DNA of 59,420 nt from Phoronis australis (Eukaryota > Phoronida > Phoronidae), in assembly GCA_002633005.1 (NCBI GenBank), contig NMRA01000688.1:131104-190523 (forward strand), given 5' to 3'. Both the position numbers and the translations under genes were made by a program. The notes under the pieces were generated by a model, which was not told the DNA's origin, did no database searches, and saw only the letters and a list, made by a program, of their open reading frames with translations. Each line of letters opens with the position of its first letter. The stretch's first letter is position 1. Below, one piece after another: positions 25,215 to 36,600 of this stretch.

Positions 25215-27950
25215 AAGTGTTTCAACATTGGCAGGTTTCATTAATTTTCTGCTGTTTTGTACTGTGCAAATAATATGTGATATTTTAAAACGAAATGCGA
25301 CGAAATTTTCTTTTTGCTATCTGTGTAAACTGTTTTGATATTCAGATATGCTTTGTATATAATGCAACATAAATACCTGAAAATGGGTAAGCTCATTGAC
25401 GTACAAAGTATGATCTAAAAAGATTTATATTGTGGTGAATCCAAATTGTTCAGAATATGAGTATGTGCTCACAATCTTGATATGAAATAGCGTTAGTAAT
25501 CAAGAAGTAGAATTTTGTGACAACGAAGGATCTTTTAAGTGCGCCTTCACGCATGTGCACATGTCAAGCATGTACTAAACTCGACATGAATAAAAAGTAA
25601 ATTTAAAATGTTAGTTGTACATTCCGTGTGAACATCGAGTGGATAGTACTCGAAACACTTACGTTCTGCATCACTCAGCACATGAATGTGACGTCACCGT
25701 TTGGGCGTGTGTCCGTTTGGGTATGAAAACGCCTACATCGAACAAGGGAACAAATAGACATACATGCAAATAATCTCAACAGATTTACCCTCATTGAGAA
25801 CAGAGTCATATTTTACAGTGCACTTTCACTCATTTGCTCCATTCCTTGAAACTGTGCTATCATAAGAAGTTCGCTACTCGACATATCAAGGGTTTTTAAG
25901 CGATGCAGTCAACGATTCCATTGAAAAAATATGGCACTGAATGACTGATTATCGTTTGAAAGGGTTGACCTAACAATACAACTCATAGTTCTGCACAAGA
26001 ATATGACGAATCCTCCGGTGGTAACAGACGACCGTGAGTCGAGAGATCTGCGAGAGTGTTATGTTAATGACGAAGAAAGTAAAGTTCGCCAAAGGAAATC
26101 AACAAAGCAACTGGGGATATTCTGTGGAGTATCATTTATATCTTGCGCCTTTTCAGTTTCATAAAACAGTGACTCAAGAACCGAGTTGAAATGATGATTA
26201 AAAATCCGTAATTTGTGTAATCACAAATTGTCCTGTTACATGGATGAGTCTCTTGAAGTCATGGCTAGATCATTACCAGACTGCACCTGGATCATCTCGG
26301 GTATGTTCGTAGCAAATAATGAAATTAGGGTACGAAAATACCCGGATGTTCCAGATGCATGCATGCCTGCCTGCCGGTCAGTCTTAGAGCATAAAACTCA
26401 AAAGGTTTAAGAGGGATTTTCTTTCAGAAGATATTGGAAACCTAGGGTCAGAAATGTAATCAATCGATTACCTTCAGGATATGATCATGGAAGTTCACGG
26501 TCGACAACAAAATTTTAATTGCAAAACTTCGGGGACTGAAGCAAGTATAATGTGGCCAGTGGCTAGCCCTCATTCTCTGTTCTCAACCAATTGTGTGTAA
26601 GTTAACTTTATGTTAATTCTTTTGTTGATTTGGAATAAAAATGCGTTACTGACTACTACCCGATACATCAACACTGTGTTTATAAAGTTACAAGGTGTAG
26701 CCTCTACCTGCATTATTCGGGGGAACCTGGGATGCGTTTCATGGAACGATTTTTTACGAGTTTGGCGAAGTCACAGAATACCGCGCACATGAGTTGAAAA
26801 ACGAGTGTCTCGCGAATATACACTTAACTAACGTAGAAGTAATTTGGCCGCCACTGAGTTGGGCGGCGAGGCTGAATTGTTGATTTAACTTGCTATTTCC
26901 GTTCTGTGAGTCACGATTTCTCGTATAGTTACGGGATCAACGAGGACAATATTCGATGGGAGGAGTGTACCAATTGTAGATGAGCCGCTACAAAATTTTA
27001 GGTTTTTCATCAATTCAACAGGTCCAGTGGAAGAGACTTCCGCTCAAACAAAGCAAGGGATTGTCATTGGTTATGCCAACCTCTACTATATCGCTAGTTT
27101 CGGCTTTCATGCATGTGTGAGTTTTTATAAAAAGCGGCAACAAAACATTGAATGTCAACTTTTAATGAGTTCACTAATGAACAGAATTTTTAGAGTTCGA
27201 TATTTGATTCAGCGTTACGTTCTGTGGCAATAAAACGAACGAGAAAACTTAAAATAGCATCTATTCCTCTGCCGCCATCTTGGAGCTGCTACAACCCTAA
27301 CGAACTAATGTTCCATTTAGACCACTGAAAGGTGTCTCAACCTACTTATTCCTATCTCCAATTAGAGGAGATGTCGGAGCTTCAAAAGAAATGGCATTTG
27401 GGCATCAATTGTTCAAGGCAAAGTTGGTTGTCATGGTGGGTCATTATAGTACAAAACTGGCTTGGTCTCAAACACTGGCGAACCATCATTGAATTATATA
27501 AGTTCACAAATTATCCCTAATTCAATTAAGGAAAAAGTCAAAACAATTTTTATAACCCGCGAAAATGGTCTTATTCAAAAGATTATTTCTTTAGTGGAAG
27601 GCGGGATCTATATCAGCTTTTTAAGAGCAAACTCTAGGGAAGCTTCTCTATTTCTGTGCTTTGGACTGGTTACACGCAGCTTTCAGGAACGGCTGTTGGC
27701 TAAATTTTCCTTATGCGGATGATAATCTTTTTGCGCTAGTGGGTCCCATTCTATAAATTTCTCAAAATGTATACACGATTCACATTCCATTCGCAGCTTA
27801 ATGTTGAACATACTGCTTTTCAACTTTTTTAAAAGACGAGGGTCACTGGATGTACTACATTTGTTTAAAAATTCTACTCATACTTCTGTAAATGCTGTGG
27901 TTACAAATTGGATCAATTATTCTTTTGTAGTAACCCAGTCAGTGCTCCCG
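25215..27950. other. Intergenic stretch with no recognisable gene
   Basis: The region between gene A and the assembly gap. Short open frames only. I see no third VWA copy here on either strand. Confidence 0.45.
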
Positions 27951-27958
27951 AAGTAAAG

Positions 27959-27960
<2 letters not shown>

Positions 27961-27997
<37 letters not shown>
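27961..27997. repeat. (TA)n microsatellite
   Basis: About 18 TA units. Confidence 0.9.
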
Positions 27998-27998
<1 letters not shown>

Positions 27999-28060
27999 TA
28001 AGAGAACTATGCAGATCCGGGGCATTTTTATATATGAGACCTTTACTGTGGGGTTGCAAA

Positions 28061-28093
28061 AAATTGTGGGGTATATATAATGCCCCACAATTT
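28061..28093. repeat. Perfect 11-bp stem-loop
   Basis: AAATTGTGGGG (28061-28071) pairs with CCCCACAATTT (28083-28093) around an 11-base TA-rich loop. Isolated; function unknown. Confidence 0.7.
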
Positions 28094-28322
28094 CAGACCT
28101 GTCAGAAACTGTTCTTTGGTATGCACAGTGCCTCCACGTGTATTCTCTCAACAACTTGGTTTCATCACCACATCCTATATATACTCTGTGCAGTCTCTCC
28201 CAAAAGATGTCACTGTTATTATGAGTGTCCTGCTACAGAGTGCCATATGTGACCTACATTGTTATACTGTTATGTAATGGCCATGGAGGATATTAAGTTA
28301 CTTGACCTAACACTGCAACAAG

Positions 28323-28845
28323 NNNNNNNNNNNNNNNNNNNNNNNNNNNNNNNNNNNNNNNNNNNNNNNNNNNNNNNNNNNNNNNNNNNNNNNNNNNNNN
28401 NNNNNNNNNNNNNNNNNNNNNNNNNNNNNNNNNNNNNNNNNNNNNNNNNNNNNNNNNNNNNNNNNNNNNNNNNNNNNNNNNNNNNNNNNNNNNNNNNNNN
28501 NNNNNNNNNNNNNNNNNNNNNNNNNNNNNNNNNNNNNNNNNNNNNNNNNNNNNNNNNNNNNNNNNNNNNNNNNNNNNNNNNNNNNNNNNNNNNNNNNNNN
28601 NNNNNNNNNNNNNNNNNNNNNNNNNNNNNNNNNNNNNNNNNNNNNNNNNNNNNNNNNNNNNNNNNNNNNNNNNNNNNNNNNNNNNNNNNNNNNNNNNNNN
28701 NNNNNNNNNNNNNNNNNNNNNNNNNNNNNNNNNNNNNNNNNNNNNNNNNNNNNNNNNNNNNNNNNNNNNNNNNNNNNNNNNNNNNNNNNNNNNNNNNNNN
28801 NNNNNNNNNNNNNNNNNNNNNNNNNNNNNNNNNNNNNNNNNNNNN
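28323..28845. other. Assembly gap (523 N)
   Basis: Unknown sequence. Open frames running through it are meaningless. Confidence 1.
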
Positions 28846-29764
28846 ATTTCACAACTTTTCAGGAAACCATTTAGTCATAATATTGATTTCATTGTACGTG
28901 TGCTCTGTGTAGAACCAGCGACACTACTGATATTTGAATGTATCGAGACTTCCAAGAAGTCCATTTGTTTTCCTTAAAAATTTTGCACTTCTCTACTGTA
29001 GGGGATGCATAATTTAACTGCCTGCCATACGCTCTGGGATTTGAAGAAAACGAATAGCTTGGAGGTTCCGTGAATGTCTCAAACCGGAGTTTACACACTG
29101 ACCTCGACTGAGTTGACTAACTGGATTTCACACAGCCATTTGGATTTGTTTATATCGTTCAGATCCTGGGTTATACATACTTTCGCAAATTGATTAATGG
29201 ACAATTCAAAGGAGAATTTCCCCGCTTTTTACCACGCTTATCCGATCTCGATTTGTTGCCGAATTAGAGGACAACTCAAGTCACAGGCAATACAGGGCTG
29301 CATGCGCAATTTTAGGTCTGGTCATTTGCAATAAGCTCTGAAGCGTTTTTTGTTTCGAGCCGCTGATGGTTTTGATGTACTAGTTGGTAACGGAAATCAA
29401 AATCTTATCAGATAAGAGTTATTAATAGAACGATTTTATGAGTTTGAGTGAGTTAATTCAGATTTTGGTTTTTGGCAGCTTAATACTTGGAAAATGATAG
29501 CAGTCAAATTCTAAAATCGGGGCATGCAAACATTTGTTGCCTCAAGGTACACTGGGACTGTAGCTCATGATTTATGCATATTGCAGTCGTTTTCACAACA
29601 GCCTTCACTCAACTACTTGCATCATTTGGATAGACACAACTCTCGCGGCCATAGACCTGCCTCTTACCACAGAAACCATCTTATGATTTGACATGGACCT
29701 CTGTAGTCAAAATACTGTGACTGGCTTCAGTTTGTTAATACTTGAGAGAAGACTCTATAACTTG

Positions 29765-29950
29765 ACTTGTCTCGGGGTGACATTTTATTCACCGAGCATT
29801 CTCTCGAACAACATCGCACGGTCAGTTCTTTCAAGACTGAAGCACTTCTCAGCGGAATAGGGAACAAGTTGACGCCAATTTCATAGCGGCAAATGAGTCT
29901 AAATAAAAATTTGGTTTCTTCGATTGAACACCGGTTTATTCCTAAATTTA
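29765..29950 (+). repeat. Dispersed repeat family, copy 2
   Basis: Shares with 31690-31870 and 46835-47000 an initial GTGACATTTTAT block, a central GGGAACAAGTTG...CCAATTTCATAGCGG block and a final GAACACCGGTTTA block, in the same order and spacing. No coding capacity. Family unknown. Confidence 0.5.
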
Positions 29951-31689
29951 TTTCAAAAATGCCTTGACAAATTCCGTCTGGACAGCGACACCTCAGATGA
30001 CTTGTTTAGATGACTGCAGGCCGATGGTAGGTGGCAGGTGTCACTCAATAATTTGCAGGCGTCAGGGTGAAACCGTGACAACTGAGCATATAGGGTTGGT
30101 AGACACGTAACCCGTCTGTAAATAAGTATTCCCAGACACGTTCCACAAGGTTGTTAAACTGTGGAACACGATTTTGCCCAAATATTGCAAATTAAAATCG
30201 TACTTGGGCAAGTCCTGCATTAAAATACAGTACCAGTTCCTGATGAAAACAGAAAAAGTATTAAGTTAATGAAAGAAGTCGACAGTGTACGCAAAATGTC
30301 AACATTTTCCACACACATGCCTTGCTCTCGACGCTATCTTGTCTCTGAGTAATACTGCCAAACGTTTATGTCACGATTTGAGAAAAGATGTCAACAGTGA
30401 ACCTATTGACCTAGTTTGTACTTGAATCCATTGGTTGATTTAGAAGCGAGACCGACCCTCGAGATCTTATCCTGGCGGAACCGGAAACAGACGTGGAGTC
30501 GCCATTTTGCAGGTGGTCTTTTTATTGACAAATTTCTTTAATTTTGGGTTGCTAATTCTTGTACAAGAAACGTGAACAGAACAGAGGATGACCATTGTAT
30601 AATCCAGGCATGTTTTTAAACTATTGTGAAGGTCGCACATTCGACATTTCGTCAAATTTCTTTGACAACAGCCGCTTGCAAAATTTGCAAGCAAAGGCGA
30701 AAAAGTCAGCACTTTTGAATAGCAGTGGTTTGTGACTGAAGGTCGGGGGTAGGGGCAAGTCGAGAAAAGAAAGACACAACGAAACACGTCGAAGAGAGAA
30801 AGCGTAAAATAGCATTTGTCAACTACCAGTGTTGGATTTACATTTTGGAGCCGTGATCAGAACATTTTTTGTGAGGGCCATCGTTTTTGCAGTATAGATT
30901 GTCTAATCGTGCTCCTAAACATACACATTAAGAGTGACAACACATGTTTTTGGCACCCACATGAAGTGAATTTCATAAACAGGATTCCCCAACTGCAAAT
31001 GCGCGTAACGCGTTCGGGTCTGAAAGTGACCCCTTCTTGCGGTAATAGGTTCTTGTCGTTTGCTCCTAACAGCAAAATCCACACGCTCATGGAAGGGGTT
31101 CCTGCAAAACTTGCGACCAATGGTGGGGGCGTGATCTTGACAACTAACATATACATATACGCAGGACAAAATTGCAGACAAAATGCATAAACAAAAAGCA
31201 ACATAATTCTGATATCTAAAAGCCGCCTCTGAAACCAATTTTTTAGACTTGTACATTCGTACTGTATAATCTGCCTGTCGTTCACTTATTCTGGGCAGAA
31301 GATATAGTCCACACAAACTTGTGTGACTGTTGCTAGCCATATACGTCATTTTTTACACATTCCTGCTATGCGAAAGACACAGTATTTAGTCTGCGTTTCA
31401 AACACGTCTTGTGTTTTTACAACGTTACGTTGGACAACTACATAGCTAATTAGGAAGTCGTCGAAAATTATCACGTTTGCCCGTTTACAGAATACAGTGT
31501 TAAAGTTGCTTATTACCATCTTACAAACGAGTAATGTGGACAAACAAGCGCAGCGATGTTCCAAGCAATGTTAGGGGAAATAATTTTTGACAACTTACGG
31601 AAAAACAACAATTCGAACAGCTGTTCCTGGCCAAATCCATTAGGAAGTGCGTCTCAGCAGCTGTTTATTCGATACGTCATCCAAAACGT
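29951..31689. other. Intergenic stretch with no recognisable gene
   Basis: Contains overlapping minus-strand open frames of 142 and 144 residues (30857-31349) without a recognisable domain, which I do not accept as genes. Confidence 0.4.
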
Positions 31690-31870
31690 TTGTCACGGCG
31701 GGTCACCGTTTTATGCGCCGAGCGTTATCTCAAGTAGTAATGAAATGCTAGGTCTTTGCAAATTTCTCATCTGATTCAGGAACAAGTTGGGAGCAATTTC
31801 AATGCGGCTAAGTGATCTAAATCAAAAGTTCACTTTTGGAACGGAACGTCGGTTTACATCGGCTTAATGT
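31690..31870 (+). repeat. Dispersed repeat family, copy 3
   Basis: GGGTCACCGTTTTATGCGCCGAGC, then GAACAAGTTGGGAGCAATTTC, then GGAACGTCGGTTTACATC, matching copy 2 in order. About 600 bp upstream of the gene B promoter block. Confidence 0.5.
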
Positions 31871-32454
31871 GCAAAATGCTACTATTCATTTCTTGCGCGA
31901 ATTCGCCTTTTATTATGCTTGAAAACGAAGGTGTATCCAAACTACATATAGATTCTTCATGTTTGGAACACGTGCGCTTTCATGTTTGCATTTTTAAAGT
32001 TGATGCTGAAACGAGGCATCGTGTCATAAACAACAATGTACAACAACCATTTTTGCAGCGCCACCAAAGTGTGCAAGTAGTCATTGAATTCTGACCAATC
32101 ACGTGCGATCACCATAGGCAACCAGAGCCAATTAAACGTCATTACAATGTAGCGCGGTTAGAAGGCAATGATGAGAAGACAACTCAGTTAGCTGACGCGA
32201 GATATTTATTCACATGTTGGACCAGACATGCGACGGCATGTCAGCGCCGTATTAGTGTGTATCCCTAACTTCTGATCACGGTATCTCGACCATTTTCAAT
32301 GTGTTCAATTTGGAAAAAAATGCTCCATACTCAATTTCGACAGCACTCATTTATGTAAACCACGTTTGACAAGCCAGATGGCACCACAGACAGTGGAATA
32401 GTTCTCGCTCACTTAAGTCAAATATGCTGGTGGACAGAACTGGATGATTTGTCC

Positions 32455-32500
32455 TCGACGCCGCTGTAAAACTGCTTTTCATTGGCCAGGTGTATTCTTG
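32455..32500 (+). promoter_or_regulatory. Conserved promoter block upstream of gene B
   Basis: GCTGTAAAACTGC, then ATTGG (32481-32485), then ATTCTTGAAATA (32493-32504), the same order as before gene A. No TATA box follows directly, unlike gene A. A second ATTGG lies near 32585. The transcription start is not defined. Confidence 0.45.
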
Positions 32501-32639
32501 AAATAAACCAACACCCACGCACCATTGTTCGTACTTAATGGATAATTTCTTAGGTGATAAGTTTTGTATGTATCTTTGCGTTTGATTGGACGAGACTGAT
32601 GCCAAAAACCCGGAACACAGTTTCTGTTCAGTCGAGTGC

Positions 32640-32736
32640 ATACACGGTTTCATGCAGTTCTGTTTAGTCTGCGTGAGCTGATCTACAGCAGAGATCCCGC
32701 TTTGAAGAAATAGACTTTGGATAGTTGTAGCTACAG
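32640..32736 (+). other. Putative non-coding 5' exon of gene B
   Basis: Ends at donor CTACAG|GTAAGACTTT, matching the gene A micro-exon donor. The upstream GGTTTCATG is shared with gene A exon 1, whose internal donor is absent here, so gene B may carry one longer 5'UTR exon. The 5' limit is an estimate. Confidence 0.4.
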
Positions 32737-33681
32737 GTAAGACTTTAGGTTAATATTTTATCAGTTACCGTTTTTGGGAAAGTCAATCTCAATCGAAGTA
32801 TCGGTCAGAGTGGACCGTTTTTGGTCAGCGTGGACCACTATTTTACGGCTTTGATGATTAAAATCACTTCGTCGTATAACAGCATTATTTTGTGCCTTAC
32901 CGTATTCACGTATGCGAGCATTTAGGACCGTGTGTTCATAGGGCTTATTAGAAATAGTGCTTGGCGTTTTCTATATAGGCGCATGCGCCTGCACTCCACT
33001 TGTTGGCAAACGCAGCTAACATAACATAATTTCCATCTAGTGAAATGTAACGGAGTAATTGAGATTTAGAAATTGGTGTGCTATTGAAAAGGCCACATAG
33101 AGCGTTCTCATGTGACGCTGTTCCAGTTAAAATGACACAAAAATGAAGTCGGTGCCCATCAATTTTTGCATCATATTCCACAGACAATGCTATTGGCTTC
33201 AAAATAAAGCATAAAAAATGAAAAATTAAATGGTAAAACTTTTGGTCTGGAAGCCAAACGCTGAAATTAGAGGCACTTAAAATCCAGAAAAAGTTTTCTT
33301 ATGCCGATGCGAGAAAATCAGCTAACAGGGGAATATAATTGAAGTCAAAACATGAAACTGAAATCGTAAATCGAAACAAATCTGTTTTGAATCATTGATT
33401 TAATTAGTGGCTTTTCAGTAACCCATGAAAATTTCTCATTTTGCCGCATACGCTTTTATTTAGGCGGCTGTAGCGGAAAACTAAATTCGGTGAGCTCCAC
33501 ATGTTTTACAAATCTGCAAACAAATATAAAAATGATTTAAAAAAAAATTCAAGGATAAAGCTGTGTCAAAAATATCTCGTGACGTTGTCAAGTTGCGGAG
33601 AAATCTGTCATGTTCATCTGCGTTGCATGATTTAAGATTTTCATTATCTACTTTCTAATTTTCTAGGTGCCCATCAAGACC

Positions 33682-36600
33682 ATGGAGTCTTTTGTTTGGT
33701 TGTCTATGGTGAGTGTATTTAAAGTGCATAATTTTCTCGTGTGTTTGAAAACGAATTTTTGACATGCATTGTATTTCCTTTAACATTATTTTTCTGTGCG
33801 CGATGATATACTATTACACCTCTCCTGAAAATGATACCATCAGTGGAGGTTTAACTGCATTCATAGAATTTTGGAAGTTCGTTGAAGTTTTATAGCCTTA
33901 AATATGCACTTTCTGTGCCACCATAAACCATGCTAAGTTCTTATCGTCCTTTAAATTGAAACAGGTGATAAATAATCGTTTTGGATTTCCCATGGAGATC
34001 ACACTGTCTAAGCGACTGAAATCATCCCCCTGAGAAAAGCAATTTATGGGACCAGTGAGTTCATCCACAAATCAATTTTACTCTGAGTGAGGAAGAAGGT
34101 GAGACTGATTTAATAACATGGAATGGTCTAAATTAAAAGTTATTTCGAGGTTAGCCCTGGAAAGTCCGGTGCAATTGCCCTTCTATAAGTTGCTAAATGT
34201 AAACCTAAATATCGTTCACTACAATCACTGGGTTATTATTCTGTGCTCGCTCACGCTGCGAAAAACAAACCGGAAAACTATTGTTGGTGATGCTGCCAAT
34301 TTCCGGTAAGGTAAAATATAATCGAATCAACAAAAATGAGAGCCACTGATATTGTTGGCTTTTAAGTGAGTAACACATTATAAAACAATACAATAACTCG
34401 CTCGATTTAAATGTACAGTTGGCAACGTCTCAGGATCTAGAATATCGCAACTCCCGGATATATAATGTAGGAAAGCACGGACGTATGCAGCTACGCATAA
34501 ACAGAAGAACATGAGTTTGTAAATATCGCCGCGTCCAATCGCGTAATTATTCACAGCGTTACTCACCTGGGAACACGTCAAGCACAGCGTTTCGACGGTA
34601 CCTTGCCAGCCCCGGGCCCTCTGAAAGTTGCAATCGCCAACGCAACAGAAAGGAAACCTCGCTGGTTCCCTGCGTGCTTAGTCCAGCCAGCACGCAGGTA
34701 TCACGCAGTGGCACGCGCTTTAGCATTGGTCGATGTAACCTCGGCAGTCATCGGTTAGCTTTACAACATCGTGAAAAAATGGCGGACTGTGAACGATTTT
34801 TAGCCTTGTCATGGAAGTGGCGTCGCGGCATCTATTTCGTTTCTGCAGTGATGTTTAATAGCCGCGTGCTTAAAGCACATACATGTACAATAAACACATA
34901 TCTGGCCGATTTAACCGGTGTGTTATTCATACTGTATAATACAGGACACTATCTTAAACAAAAGTCATCGACAGTAGAAAGATGCATTCCGAAAAGGCGC
35001 AATCACAATTTCTAGGCTTCACATTTCCTGAACATAAATTTTAAGCACCGATTTGTCTGTACAACAGACCACATTAATTTTACACTTCAGTCTATCAGTC
35101 ATGTCAGTTTGTTTGCGTAAAGCGCTGTCTGTTGAGAATTCGACTAGCCAATCAGAAACGCCGGTGTAAAATATTTCCCGAGGAAAATATGTGATACATG
35201 CGTGCTGGCGCGGCTACCGCCCCACCTAGCGGCACGCAGGGAACCAGCGAGAAAGGAAACTTGTACTGAACCAAGCGAAGCAGCTCGAAGACAGCCCGGA
35301 AGACGCATACAAGAAAATTAACGTAAAGAAAGATATTCATCTCCCAATCAGGAAGGAATTCGGAAGATTGCACCAAGTTGAGAGAGACGAAAAGAACAAA
35401 CCCGTAAATCATGGGAGAAATGTTTCATACGGCCATGCTACACGTTCTGTTTTGGTTGACAATATCGTGGTTGATAAGTTCAAACCTGTGTAGACGAACT
35501 CAAAATACTTTCTTTGAACATCAATGGTATAACTTCTAATCTCACACCTTATTCACAAAAATTGGTCATTTTTATAATATTTCACATATGTCTAGCAAAA
35601 TAGCTTATCTTCATTCTCAGGGAACTTCAAGTACGAAATATATACCGTGTAGCAATAAAAAAAGATTTAGCCTTGGAACCGAATTTGTACCTGTTCCTGC
35701 TCCTCTGAGCTCGGTCTTACTAGTGAATGTATACAGGGGAGTGAATGAGAACCTGGATATAATGCGATAAGGATTTCTGAGGCTGTGTTCATATTTTTAA
35801 AACCAGAATTTGTAAGCTCAGTTCAAATAAAGCAGCTGGTACTGACGTGCTGCCACCTGGCATACTTCTAAGTAAGTGTTGGGCGACGACTAGATTGCCT
35901 TGCTCACAAAGTTGCTTAACGATGTGTTTAATGGCGAGTACCCAGAGTAGAGGCGCCAATTGAAGATGTTTTAATATCCACAAAAAAAAGGAAACAGGCT
36001 CGACCCCACAAATTATCGGGATATCAGCATCATTAATCTTCTCGCAAAAGTGTACGACTCTTTACTTGCGAATCATTTCTTGTGGTATCGTCCGAGTTTA
36101 GAGCAGGCTGGTGCTCAGAAAGTCAGGAATTGCGAAGAACAAATACTCACAACCAGACTCTCAATTGATATTGCAAAGAAATTGAAAGAAAATTAGACAT
36201 AGCTTTCATTGACTATGAAAAGGCATATGGCAAAATCAACAGGAAGCTTCTGCTCCAACAATTAAAAGATAAAGGGTGTGGTAAACATTTTAGAGGGCAA
36301 TGTCCTAGTCGTTATGCTCAACCGTGTGCAATATTGGTGAGCAAAATTTCATAGCCAACCGCGGTGTGAAACAGGGTGGAAGTACAAGTTGTCCCCTCCC
36401 CCCTCCCTTCCAACCTATTTATCGATGTCACTGTAGACGCAGTCAACGCAACTGAACTCGATGTATGGCTGCAGCAGATGCACTGTCTGTTATTTACGGA
36501 TGACACTGTAGCGTTTGCCTCATTAAGAGACAAATTGCTGGAAANGACCATGCTACACGTTCTGTTTTGGTTGACAATATCGTGGTTGATAAGTTCAAAC

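Noticed and set aside
28259-28912. Open frames of 217 and 181 residues
   Set aside because: They span the N gap; no real sequence supports them.
30857-31349. Overlapping minus frames of 142 and 144 residues upstream of gene B
   Set aside because: Two frames over the same DNA, no domain and no splice context.
25215-32450. A third VWA copy between genes A and B
   Set aside because: Searched for DESNS, MTDG, IASDPDSS and VCIG-type exons on both strands by eye and found none outside A and B; the N gap could still hide a small exon.
34674-35015. 113-residue frame
   Set aside because: Lies inside the Mutator-like MITE and begins in its terminal repeat; no transposase motif.
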